From Flavobacteriaceae bacterium F08102 (lineage in GTDB: Bacteria; Bacteroidota; Bacteroidia; Flavobacteriales; Flavobacteriaceae): a stretch of DNA of 64,000 bases. Below, piece by piece: positions 52,832 through 61,462 of this stretch. The notes below the pieces were generated by a model. That model ran no database searches, was not told where the DNA came from, and worked only from the letters and a program-made list of their open reading frames with translations. The stretch covers positions 434,001 to 498,000 of the forward strand of contig JALKAY010000002.1 of the NCBI GenBank assembly GCA_023015935.1. The letters are read 5' to 3'. Made by a program: the position numbers and the translations under genes. Position 1 is the first letter of the stretch. Every line of letters starts with the position of its first letter.

Positions 52832-53435
52832 CCTAGTGCTCCTCTTTACGTGTGTGAGTTGTAGTTTGAAAATGACCCGTGATTTGAGTCCGGTTGTTTC
52901 AAAGGTAACGTCTGTTGAAAATCCTTATTTTACTTCTGATAAAGCTGAGTATGTCTATAAAATGGCTATCGATGCCTATGGTAAAAGTGTGGGAGGTGTG
53001 TTGGTGATAAAAAAACTAGGTCTAGAGCATTATCGTTTAGCACTTATGACTGAATTTGGGAGTACCCTTTTAGACATGGAATTGTTTGATGGAGATTTTA
53101 CAATGCATAAAGTAAGCGACGAGCTCAATAAAAAAGTGATTTTAAAAACGTTGAAAAGCGATTTTAATCTGTTGCTCAAGCAACGTTATAAGCCAACAAA
53201 AGTCTTTGAACAGGATGAAGGTTTATTGTACCAAGCCTCTTCGAAAAAGGGATTTACTTTTCTTAGGTTTGATAGTTTTGGAGAGTTGTTTGAGATAGTT
53301 CAATCAGGAAAGGTGAAGGAAAAAGTATTTATTACTTTTCTGGAAACAACAGGTAAGGAAGCGAACCGTATTCTTATTGATCATGCCAATCGTAAGCTTT
53401 CCATTGTATTAAAAAAAATAGTGAAATCAAATTAA
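52809..53435 (+). CDS. outer-membrane lipoprotein, LolB-like role inferred
   Basis: A 208-residue lipoprotein with lipobox LLFTCVSCSLK. Its mature part is beta-rich, for example YRLALMTEFGSTLLDMELFD. It overlaps the LolA-like gene by 23 bases. A small lipoprotein following a LolA-like carrier gene, like the DUF3261-type lipoprotein of aryl polyene clusters, could receive the cargo at the outer membrane, as LolB does. This is position-based inference. Confidence 0.75.
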   Translation: MRKSLCISLVLLFTCVSCSLKMTRDLSPVVSKVTSVENPYFTSDKAEYVYKMAIDAYGKSVGGVLVIKKLGLEHYRLALMTEFGSTLLDMELFDGDFTMHKVSDELNKKVILKTLKSDFNLLLKQRYKPTKVFEQDEGLLYQASSKKGFTFLRFDSFGELFEIVQSGKVKEKVFITFLETTGKEANRILIDHANRKLSIVLKKIVKSN

Positions 53436-53555
53436 TCTGAGTTAATTGAGTTGATTTTGTTAGATTAAAGTTAGGGAGAGAATTATTCTCATCTTTTTGG
53501 CTACTTTTGTGTTCTGAAGTAGACTCCCTTGAATGGGTTGTATGGTAAATTAGGT

Positions 53556-54140
53556 ATGAAAAAACAGGTCCTATTGTTACTTTCGTTAATGTGTTTTGTT
53601 TCAAGCAAGGCGCAGGTACCTATATTGACGGGATTGAAGGCAGGAGGAAATATTTCAAATGTATCAAATGCTACGAATTCCGCTAGAACAGATATGTACG
53701 TCGGTGGTTTTCTAAGCGTGCATTTTTCTGAAGGATACCTATTGCAGCCTGAGTTGGTTTATTCACGGCAAGGCTATACACCTGACTATGATGGTGGGAA
53801 GGCTCACGATGTGCATTTGAATTACCTCTCGCTTATGGTGGCGAATAAGATTTTTTTTATTCCAAATAGCGGTTTACACGTTGTTTTTGGTCCAGCCTTT
53901 GATTTTAAGCTCGGTAAAACACAACAATCCGTCTTTAACAATGAGGTGGCAAAATTTGATTTTGGACTTTTTGGCGGACTCGGGTATGAATTTACGTTTG
54001 GGCTTGGGGTGGAAGCTCGGTTTAAACACGGCTTAGTGGATATTTTTGGGAGAGATAAAAACAGTAGTGTGGCCAATAAAGATTTAATAGCAAATCAGGT
54101 TTTTCAATTGGGAATTACCTATCATTTTAATGCGAATTAG
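53556..54140 (+). CDS. outer-membrane beta-barrel (PorT-like) protein
   Basis: A 194-residue exported protein with signal peptide ending VSSKAQ and an eight-stranded barrel look: LTGLKAGGNISNVSN, EGYLLQPELVYSRQGYTP and terminal LGITYHFNAN. This is the Bacteroidota OMP_b-brl_2/PorT style. I chose ATG 53556 (MKKQVLLLLSL); in-frame ATG 53529 only adds nine residues. It lies three bases before a hotdog-dehydratase gene. Its role may be in pigment placement in the outer membrane. Confidence 0.85.
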   Translation: MKKQVLLLLSLMCFVSSKAQVPILTGLKAGGNISNVSNATNSARTDMYVGGFLSVHFSEGYLLQPELVYSRQGYTPDYDGGKAHDVHLNYLSLMVANKIFFIPNSGLHVVFGPAFDFKLGKTQQSVFNNEVAKFDFGLFGGLGYEFTFGLGVEARFKHGLVDIFGRDKNSSVANKDLIANQVFQLGITYHFNAN

Positions 54141-54142
54141 TT

Positions 54143-54511
54143 ATGTTGATAAAAGATTTATATACCCTTGATGAGTTTGCAATGAGTCCCGATGAAATCA
54201 ATGCCACCATCACAGTGAATAAAAATCACGAAGTGTTTACAGGGCATTTTCCTGGGAATCCTGTGATGCCTGGAGTTTGTATGATTCAGATAATTAAAGA
54301 ATTAGTAGAGAAGGGATTGGAAAAGACACTTTTTATGCCACAATCCTCTAATATCAAATTCATGGCACTTATTAACCCCGAAGTAAATTCGGTATTAAAT
54401 TTGCACATAAGTTTAAAGTACGAGGATGACCTAATTAAAGTAAGAAATATTACAAAAATGGGAGACGTCGTTGCCTTGAAATTTAGTGGAACATATATAG
54501 AAACAACATGA
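54143..54511 (+). CDS. FabZ-like hotdog protein with Glu-to-Gln change
   Basis: A 122-residue hotdog protein with the FabZ signature GHFPGNPVMPGVCMIQIIKE. The catalytic His is present, but the Glu found in FabZ (as in PGVLIxEAMAQ) is Gln here. It could be a dehydratase with altered chemistry, a binding or structural subunit, or a thioesterase-like member. It is separate from the ApeP-like dehydratases at 36124-37001. Overlaps the following gene by ATGA. Confidence 0.82.
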   Translation: MLIKDLYTLDEFAMSPDEINATITVNKNHEVFTGHFPGNPVMPGVCMIQIIKELVEKGLEKTLFMPQSSNIKFMALINPEVNSVLNLHISLKYEDDLIKVRNITKMGDVVALKFSGTYIETT

Positions 54512-54996
54512 AAATAGTATCCCTTTTTTTACTTGCCTTGCTTGTGAATCCTAGTTTGACTGAAATTAGAGCCTTGTATGTCAATGCCGCTAATTCTTCA
54601 GTTGCTGCGAATACCTTGTTTGAGCGTTTGGAAGAAGTAAAAGAGACAGGTCCGGCAGTTTTAGTAGGTTATAAAGCCGCAGCCATTACCTTACAAGCGA
54701 AGCAGCAAAAAGGTGCGAAACAAAAAAAAGAAAAATTTAAAGAAGGGGTAGATTTATTAGAAAAAGTACTCATGGCGCATCCTAATGAGATTGAATTGCG
54801 TTTAATTCGTTTGAGTATTCAAGAAAACGCCCCTAAGTTGCTCAAATATCACGATGAAATTGAGATAGATAAACAATTCATCAGTACGCATTTTTCATCC
54901 CAAAAAAGTAAAGCGTTAAAAGATCACATCCGCGGTTATGTTTTACAGTCTGATTCTTTTTCAAGCCAGGAAAAAGCCCTATTTTCGGAGCGTTAA
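54508..54996 (+). CDS. exported protein of unknown function
   Basis: A 162-residue protein with a short N-terminal signal-like stretch (MKIVSLFLLALLVNPSLTEI), then an alpha-helical mature part with repeats such as YKAAAITLQAKQQKGAKQKK and LRLIRLSIQENAPKL, TPR-like in character. No family is recognised. It overlaps the FabZ-like gene by ATGA and precedes the glycosyltransferase gene, so it is part of the operon. Probably periplasmic. Confidence 0.7.
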   Translation: MKIVSLFLLALLVNPSLTEIRALYVNAANSSVAANTLFERLEEVKETGPAVLVGYKAAAITLQAKQQKGAKQKKEKFKEGVDLLEKVLMAHPNEIELRLIRLSIQENAPKLLKYHDEIEIDKQFISTHFSSQKSKALKDHIRGYVLQSDSFSSQEKALFSER

Positions 54997-55010
54997 ACGA
55001 TCCGTGACCA

Positions 55011-56213
55011 TTGCTAGAAAGCCCTAAAATACAAGCTAAAAAAAAGGCCATACATTATTGTGTCCTTATTCCTACCTATAATAATGCCAATACCCTTAGC
55101 GATGTGCTTGATAGGGTTTTGTCACAAACTGAAGAGGTGTTGGTAGTGAATGATGGGTCAACTGACCAAACGGCGAATATTCTTGAGGAATACCATTCTC
55201 GTACGATACAGATTCATTTATCAAAAAATATAGGCAAGGGACACGCCTTGCGAATTGGTTTGAAAAGAGCGTATGAATTAGGGTTTGACTTTGCGATAAC
55301 CCTCGATTCTGATGGCCAACATTTTCCTGAAGATATCCCTCGATTTATTGAAGAAGCTGCCGCATTTCCTACGACTGAATTACTTTTAATTGGAGCGAGA
55401 AATTTGAATGCCAAGGGTATGCCGCGAAAAAATAGCTTTGCCAATAAATTTTCTAATTTTTGGTATTGGGCCGAAACCGGGGAGTCGCTTGAAGATACGC
55501 AATCGGGATTTAGGATGTATCCGTTAAAAGCGATAAATAAGCTCAGTCTTTTTAGTGCGAAATTTGAGTTTGAAGTAGAGGTGATTGTTAAAGCTACATG
55601 GCATGGTGTAACCGTAAAAAACATCCCTATTCAAGTGTTTTATCATCCAACAGAGCGGGTTTCGCACTATCGTCCTTTTAAAGATTTTGTCCGCATTAGT
55701 CTAATGAACACTTATTTGTTTAGTATGGCTGTATTTTATATAAAACCACGCGATTTTTATCGGAGGTTTAAAGATAAAGGATGGAAGCGGTTTCTGCGTG
55801 AGGATGTGTTGAGAAGTCATGATTCTCCTTTAAAAAAATCACTTTCAATTGCGGTAGGTACTTTTGTGGGAGCTTCTCCTTTTTGGGGGTTTCATACCAT
55901 TTTAGCTATTGGGGTGGCAGCAGTATTTAAATTGAATAAAGTCATAAGCTATGCATTTTCAAATATAAGTTTTCCCATTTTTGTTCCTTTTTTAGTTTAT
56001 GGAAGTCTTCAAATAGGTGGGGCTGTGTTAGGTAGTGAAACGAGGTTTTCTTTTTCGCAAATTACCAGTGATTTTGACTTTATGCTTTATTTTAAGCAAT
56101 ATGTAATAGGGAGTTTTATTCTAGCCTTGATGCTTGGATTACTGTTTGGTTTGATTAGTTATGTTAGTTTACTTTTGTATAGTAATTTTAAAGCTCAGGG
56201 GAACCATGGCTAA
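55011..56213 (+). CDS. GT2 glycosyltransferase fused to DUF2062 membrane domain
   Basis: A 400-residue fusion. The N-terminal GT2 domain has YCVLIPTYNNANTLSDVLDR, VVNDGSTDQT and TLDSDGQHFPEDIP with D-x-D metal ligands. From about 280 a DUF2062 domain follows (VGTFVGASPFWGFHTILAIG) with several membrane helices. In aryl polyene clusters a related glycosyltransferase/acyltransferase attaches the head. The only in-frame start after a stop codon is TTG 55011. It overlaps the MMPL gene by eight bases. Confidence 0.9.
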   Translation: MLESPKIQAKKKAIHYCVLIPTYNNANTLSDVLDRVLSQTEEVLVVNDGSTDQTANILEEYHSRTIQIHLSKNIGKGHALRIGLKRAYELGFDFAITLDSDGQHFPEDIPRFIEEAAAFPTTELLLIGARNLNAKGMPRKNSFANKFSNFWYWAETGESLEDTQSGFRMYPLKAINKLSLFSAKFEFEVEVIVKATWHGVTVKNIPIQVFYHPTERVSHYRPFKDFVRISLMNTYLFSMAVFYIKPRDFYRRFKDKGWKRFLREDVLRSHDSPLKKSLSIAVGTFVGASPFWGFHTILAIGVAAVFKLNKVISYAFSNISFPIFVPFLVYGSLQIGGAVLGSETRFSFSQITSDFDFMLYFKQYVIGSFILALMLGLLFGLISYVSLLLYSNFKAQGNHG

Positions 56214-59200
56214 GGCCTTTTATCGATTATATCATTTTTATCAGCGCTCCAAATGGACGTTCTATACGTTTTTGACCCTGTATATACTTGTTTTAGGATT
56301 TTTAGCTTCTCGATTGTCTTTCGAAGAGGATATTACTAAATTAATCCCTACATCTAAAGAAGCTGCCTTAACCAATGAAGTTCTACAACAATTAAATTTT
56401 GCCGATAAAGTAGTGGTATTAGTCTCTGTTGATGAAAATGGAAGTCTTCAAGAGGCTGTCCAATACGCCAACGCTTTTGTCGATAGCATCACTCCTTTAG
56501 CTCCGATGTATATTAAAGAGGTACAAGGACAGGTAGATGATTCAGAAATTCAAAAGACATTGGATTTTGTTTATCAAAATTTACCTTTATTTTTAAATGA
56601 AGAAGATTATCAAAAGATCGAAGAAAAGCTAACGATTGATTCTTTACAAACCATTTTACTAAATAACTATAAAACCTTGATAAGTCCAACGGGATTTGCG
56701 GCTAGAGCTACCTTGTTACGTGATCCTTTGGGACTTACTTTTTTAGGGTTAGAACCTTTAAAGGCACTTCGTTTAGGGGATGATTTTAGTGTTGAAAATG
56801 GTTTTGTTACCACCCGTGATGAAAAGCATTTACTGTTGTTTATTAGTCCGCAAATGCAAGCGAACGAATCTAAAAAGAACGATGCGTTTGTCAAGAAATT
56901 ATACGAAATACAATCGGGACTGAATGCTGAGTTTAAATCAAAAGTTTCCTCCTCCTATTACGGTACCACGGTGATTGCTGTGGCGAATGCAAGGCAGATA
57001 AAAAGTGATATTCAGCTGACGGTAACCATTGCAATGAGTATATTGTTGTTGATTTTACTATTCTTTTATCGTACTTTTTGGATTCCTATATTGCTCTTTA
57101 TTCCACCCGTACTAGGTGCCTTACTCGGAGTTGCGTCGCTCTATGTGTTGAAAGGTCAAGTGTCGGCTATTTCCATAGGGATTGGAGCTGTTTTGCTGGG
57201 AATTACCTTGGATTATTCGTTACATATCCTTACGCATTTTAGAAATAATGCAAACATCAAGGATCTTTATCGAGATGTGACTAAGCCAATCCTAATGAGT
57301 AGTTTAACGACGGCAGTCGCTTTTTTATGCTTGTTGTTCTTAGAATCTGATGCGCTAAAGGATTTAGGGATCTTCGCTGCGATTAGTGTGGTAGGGGCTT
57401 CAATAATGGCATTAATTTGTATTCCGATGTGGTTAAAAGAAACTTCGAAGAAGTCGTCAGGACACCTTTTTGATCGGATCGCGCGATATCGATTGCATCA
57501 GAATACATGGGTGGTGCGTAGTTTGATCTTGCTAGTAATAGGGAGCTTTTTTTGGATAAAGCACGTGAAATTTGATAAGGATCTGAGTAAATTGAATTTT
57601 CAGACCGAAGCCTTAACTCAAACAGGAATTCAATTGGATTCGCTGATGAATCATTCGGCTAAATCCTTGTATGTGGTGTCACATGGAACCGAATTAGAGG
57701 AGGTGCTACGTCAGCATGAAAAACTTGCCGTATTTTTAAAAGGGTTACAAACGCAAGGAGATATTGTAGGGGTAACAACAATAAGCCCTATTGTTCAAAG
57801 TCGCGCTACCCAAGTAGAAAAAATCAAAAGATGGCAAGAATTCTGGAAGGCAAAGAAGGGTCTATTGAAAGAGGTTTTGATTGCTGAAGGTGAACAAATA
57901 GGGTTTAAGGCGTCAGGGTTTAATCAGTTTTATGCCTATTTAGATCAGTCGTTTGCGCCGCTTTCGCTTCAAGAATACAGTGCGTTGAAGGTAGTGCAGC
58001 TTGAGGAGTTTATTCAAACCGGATCCACGGGATTGCATACAGTATCGAGTTTAGTGAAAGTTAACCCAGAGAAATTACCAGAGGTGAAGGCGTTGATTGC
58101 TCAAAATTCGGGAGCATTGGTTATTGATCGTCAAGATGTTAATGAGACTTTTTTAGGAAAATTAAAAGATAATTTTAACCGATTAATTGGGTATTCATTA
58201 ATTGCTGTTGTTCTGATTTTATGGTTTTTTTATAAGCGTTTTGTGTTGGTTGTTATTACGTTGTTACCAATCGCTATTACCTGGAGTTTAACCCTAGGGT
58301 TGATGGGGGGGGTATCTATAGATTTTAATATTTTTAATGTCATTATTTCTACGTTTATTTTTGGATTGGGGGTGGATTACAGTATTTTCATTACGAATGG
58401 ACTCCGAAAAGAATATACGGATGGTGAAGGTGAGTTACCTACATATAAAACGTCTATCATTCTTTCTTGTGTTACCACAATTTTAGCGTTGGGAGTTTTA
58501 ATATTCGCGAAACACCCTGCCTTGAAGTCTATTTCGTGGGTTTCTATTATCGGAGTTGTGTCTGCGCTCATTGTCAGTTTTGTGTTACAGCCATTGATAT
58601 TTAAATTTTTTATTAGTGGACGAACAAAACAAGGATTGGCTCCGTTACAGGTACGAACGTTTATACATAGTATTTTTTTATCGACTTTTTATGCCCTTGG
58701 CGGGATGATTTTGTCGCTAGTGAGCGTTACGCTTTTGCCATTATTGCCAATATCCAAGAAAAAGAAAATGGGGTGGTTACACCGTACAATGTCGCGTCTA
58801 GTAACGGCAACCTTGTATGGGAATCCGTTTGTTAAGAAGCAAGTGTTTAATCCGTATAAGGAGACCTTTGAGTCTCCATCGATAATTATTGCAAACCACT
58901 CTTCAGCCCTAGATACCTTGACCATAGGAATGGTGACACATAAGGTGATTTACCTCGTAAATGACTGGGTGTACAAATCGCCTATTTTTGGTTTGTTAGC
59001 GCGGGTTGCTGGATTCTATCCAGTCTCGAGCGGTATTGATGGGAGTTTAGATCATTTAAAAGAAAAAGTACGACAAGGGTATAGTTTGGTTGTTTTTCCA
59101 GAAGGAAGGCGTTCTAAAACGAATAAAATAGGTCGCTTTCATAAAGGTGCATTTTTTCTGTCTCAAGCCTTAGAGTTAGATATATTACCACTCTATTTAC

Positions 59201-59880
59201 ATGGTAACGCTGAAGTGATGCCTAAAGGGGATATGATAATCCACGACGGTCATTTACAGGTGCATGTTGGGAAGCGAATCACCTATGACGATAAAGCCTA
59301 TGGGGAGGAAGTTCGAGAGCGTACGAAACGTATTAGTCAGGCTTTTAAAGATCAGTTTAATGCGTTGCGAAATGTGCAGGAAGGCGTGGACTATTATAAA
59401 GATATATTGTTGAGTAATTATCGATATAAAGAAGGGCTTTTTGAAGAGGTGAAAAAGGATTTTGAGTTGAATAAACAGGGGTATAAGGCAATCCAAGATC
59501 GCGTTCCTTTGCGAGGGGAAGTAATTGTTGTTGGGGAAAGTATAGGGCAGTTGCCAGTGTTGTTGCTTGCTAAATCGCAAGACCGTAAAGTGCAATATCT
59601 GAATCCAGATCCGCAAAAGCGAAAGATTGCCGCAAATTGTTATACAAATGTTCAACGGGGGCTTAAGGTGGTGGAAAGAATAGATGTATTAAATCTTGAT
59701 AAGGCAAAAATTATGATTGTTGAAAATCAGGAATGGCCTGTTCAGATTCTTAAAGAATATGTAGATTTACGGATAGCTGAGGTAATTTTATTCAATAGCG
59801 ATCAAAAGCGATTCTTTATTGAAGTAGGATATGTTGAGAAAGGTGTTTGTAACGGAGTAACTTACTTGGTAATAAAGTAA
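56206..59880 (+). CDS. MMPL exporter fused to PlsC acyltransferase and C-terminal domain
   Basis: A 1224-residue protein. The first ~850 residues are an RND/MMPL transporter with two sets of membrane helices and two large periplasmic loops (FEEDITKLIP, GVDYSIFITNGLRKEY near 725). From about 890 a PlsC-type acyltransferase has NHSSALDTLTIG (H-x4-D, His near 897) and FPEGRRSKTNKIGRFHKGAF (near 964). The last ~120 residues (from 1104, EVIVVGESIGQLPVLLLAKS) form a Rossmann-like domain of unknown role. MMPL exporters move polyenes or lipids to the periplasm in aryl polyene clusters. The acyltransferase may act on the exported product. Started at ATG 56206, overlapping the GT2 stop. Confidence 0.9.
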   Translation: MAKAFYRLYHFYQRSKWTFYTFLTLYILVLGFLASRLSFEEDITKLIPTSKEAALTNEVLQQLNFADKVVVLVSVDENGSLQEAVQYANAFVDSITPLAPMYIKEVQGQVDDSEIQKTLDFVYQNLPLFLNEEDYQKIEEKLTIDSLQTILLNNYKTLISPTGFAARATLLRDPLGLTFLGLEPLKALRLGDDFSVENGFVTTRDEKHLLLFISPQMQANESKKNDAFVKKLYEIQSGLNAEFKSKVSSSYYGTTVIAVANARQIKSDIQLTVTIAMSILLLILLFFYRTFWIPILLFIPPVLGALLGVASLYVLKGQVSAISIGIGAVLLGITLDYSLHILTHFRNNANIKDLYRDVTKPILMSSLTTAVAFLCLLFLESDALKDLGIFAAISVVGASIMALICIPMWLKETSKKSSGHLFDRIARYRLHQNTWVVRSLILLVIGSFFWIKHVKFDKDLSKLNFQTEALTQTGIQLDSLMNHSAKSLYVVSHGTELEEVLRQHEKLAVFLKGLQTQGDIVGVTTISPIVQSRATQVEKIKRWQEFWKAKKGLLKEVLIAEGEQIGFKASGFNQFYAYLDQSFAPLSLQEYSALKVVQLEEFIQTGSTGLHTVSSLVKVNPEKLPEVKALIAQNSGALVIDRQDVNETFLGKLKDNFNRLIGYSLIAVVLILWFFYKRFVLVVITLLPIAITWSLTLGLMGGVSIDFNIFNVIISTFIFGLGVDYSIFITNGLRKEYTDGEGELPTYKTSIILSCVTTILALGVLIFAKHPALKSISWVSIIGVVSALIVSFVLQPLIFKFFISGRTKQGLAPLQVRTFIHSIFLSTFYALGGMILSLVSVTLLPLLPISKKKKMGWLHRTMSRLVTATLYGNPFVKKQVFNPYKETFESPSIIIANHSSALDTLTIGMVTHKVIYLVNDWVYKSPIFGLLARVAGFYPVSSGIDGSLDHLKEKVRQGYSLVVFPEGRRSKTNKIGRFHKGAFFLSQALELDILPLYLHGNAEVMPKGDMIIHDGHLQVHVGKRITYDDKAYGEEVRERTKRISQAFKDQFNALRNVQEGVDYYKDILLSNYRYKEGLFEEVKKDFELNKQGYKAIQDRVPLRGEVIVVGESIGQLPVLLLAKSQDRKVQYLNPDPQKRKIAANCYTNVQRGLKVVERIDVLNLDKAKIMIVENQEWPVQILKEYVDLRIAEVILFNSDQKRFFIEVGYVEKGVCNGVTYLVIK

Positions 59881-59938
59881 ATAGGGTGTTTTATATAAAG
59901 TGTTTTATAAAGTGTAAATTGAAGGTTTTTTTATAGAT

Positions 59939-61462
59939 ATGAGTGAGAAATACGATGTGATAGTAATTGGCAGTGGGCTTGGAGGGCTGGTGTCTGCACT
60001 CATTCTAGCCCGCGAGGGAAAAAAGGTTTGTGTCTTAGAAAAAAACAATCAATTTGGTGGGAATTTACAGGTGTTTTCACGTAACAAAAGTGTGTTTGAT
60101 ACGGGGGTTCATTATGTTGGTGCACTTGATGAAGGGCAAAATCTTCATCGATATTTTTCGTATTTGGGCATCATGGAGGAGCTTAAACTACACCGTTTGG
60201 ATATGAATCAATACGATGTGATTACGTTTGATAATGATCCAGGTCATTATCCACATGCACAAGGCTATGAGAATTTCGTTGCCCAGCTTAGCAAGCAATT
60301 TCCAGAAGATATTGAAGCCATAAAAACCTACTGTGCAAAATTGCAGTCGGTCTGTGATAGTTTTCCTTTGTATAATCTAAAGGCAGGGTCGGCCTATGAA
60401 GAAGGGACGGATTTACTTACATTGAAAATTAAAGATTACCTCGATGCACTGACAGACAATGAAAAATTAAAGGCTGTATTGGCAGGATCTAATTTGCTGT
60501 ATGCAGGACTTCCGGATAAGACCCCGTTTTATGTCCATGCACTCTCTGTCAATTCTTATATTCAAAGTTCGTATCGTTGTATCGATGGTGGTAGTCAAAT
60601 TGCAAAGTTGTTAGTGCGGAGGCTTAAGGAGCATGGTGGGGTCGCGTTAAAACGCCAAGAAGTGGTGCGTTGCGATTTTGATAATGGACAACTGATGGCT
60701 GTACACGTTAAAGGAGGTAAGCGTTATGAAGGAGATTTGTTTATTTCGAATATCGATCCGAAGCAAACCATTAAAATTATTGGAGAAGATAAGTTGCGAA
60801 AATCGTATGTAAATCGGATTAAAAAATTAGAAAGTGTAATCTCCGCATTTAGCATGTATATTGTGTTTAAGCCAGAGACTTTTAAGTATTGTAATTATAA
60901 CTTTTATCATTTTAAAGATTATCAAAGTGTTTGGAATGCGCAAAATTATACAGAACAGAATTGGCCAAAGGCCTATATGATTTCTATGAATGCTCGGAAA
61001 GACTCTCCTTGGGCAGATAATTTAACTGCAATTACTTATATGAATTTTGATGAGGTAAAAGCATGGGAAGATTCATTTAATATTGTGATTGATAAACGCG
61101 ATCGGGGAGCGCAGTATGAAGCCTTTAAGCAAAAAAAAATTGCGGTATTTTTGAATGAAATTGAACGTAAATTTCCAAATATACGTTCGTGTATTCAAGC
61201 GGTTTACGCTTCTACACCACTGTCGTATCGTGATTATATTGGTATAGAACGTGGGGCCATGTATGGCTTTGTGAAGGATGCTGAAAACCCGATGAAATCC
61301 TTTCTTTCACCAAAAACTAGGTTGAAAAATCTATATTTTACTGGGCAAAGCTTAAATATGCATGGTATTTTAGGGGTGACTATTTCAGGAGTGTTAACGT
61401 GTTCTGAAATCTTAGGTAAAGAATATTTACTGCAAAAAATTACGAAAAATACCCGTCCATGA
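59939..61462 (+). CDS. phytoene-desaturase-like FAD oxidoreductase
   Basis: A 507-residue FAD flavoprotein of the CrtI/CrtN-like NAD(P)-binding family. N-terminal IVIGSGLGGLVSALILAREG and FGGNLQVFSRNKSVFDTGVHY are typical; the C-terminal LYFTGQSLNMHGILGVTISG closes the FAD site. It may dehydrogenate or isomerise the polyene or oxidise an intermediate; no family member in flexirubin clusters has been assigned to me with certainty. It follows the MMPL gene by 58 bases and overlaps the C45 gene by ATGA. Confidence 0.85.
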   Translation: MSEKYDVIVIGSGLGGLVSALILAREGKKVCVLEKNNQFGGNLQVFSRNKSVFDTGVHYVGALDEGQNLHRYFSYLGIMEELKLHRLDMNQYDVITFDNDPGHYPHAQGYENFVAQLSKQFPEDIEAIKTYCAKLQSVCDSFPLYNLKAGSAYEEGTDLLTLKIKDYLDALTDNEKLKAVLAGSNLLYAGLPDKTPFYVHALSVNSYIQSSYRCIDGGSQIAKLLVRRLKEHGGVALKRQEVVRCDFDNGQLMAVHVKGGKRYEGDLFISNIDPKQTIKIIGEDKLRKSYVNRIKKLESVISAFSMYIVFKPETFKYCNYNFYHFKDYQSVWNAQNYTEQNWPKAYMISMNARKDSPWADNLTAITYMNFDEVKAWEDSFNIVIDKRDRGAQYEAFKQKKIAVFLNEIERKFPNIRSCIQAVYASTPLSYRDYIGIERGAMYGFVKDAENPMKSFLSPKTRLKNLYFTGQSLNMHGILGVTISGVLTCSEILGKEYLLQKITKNTRP

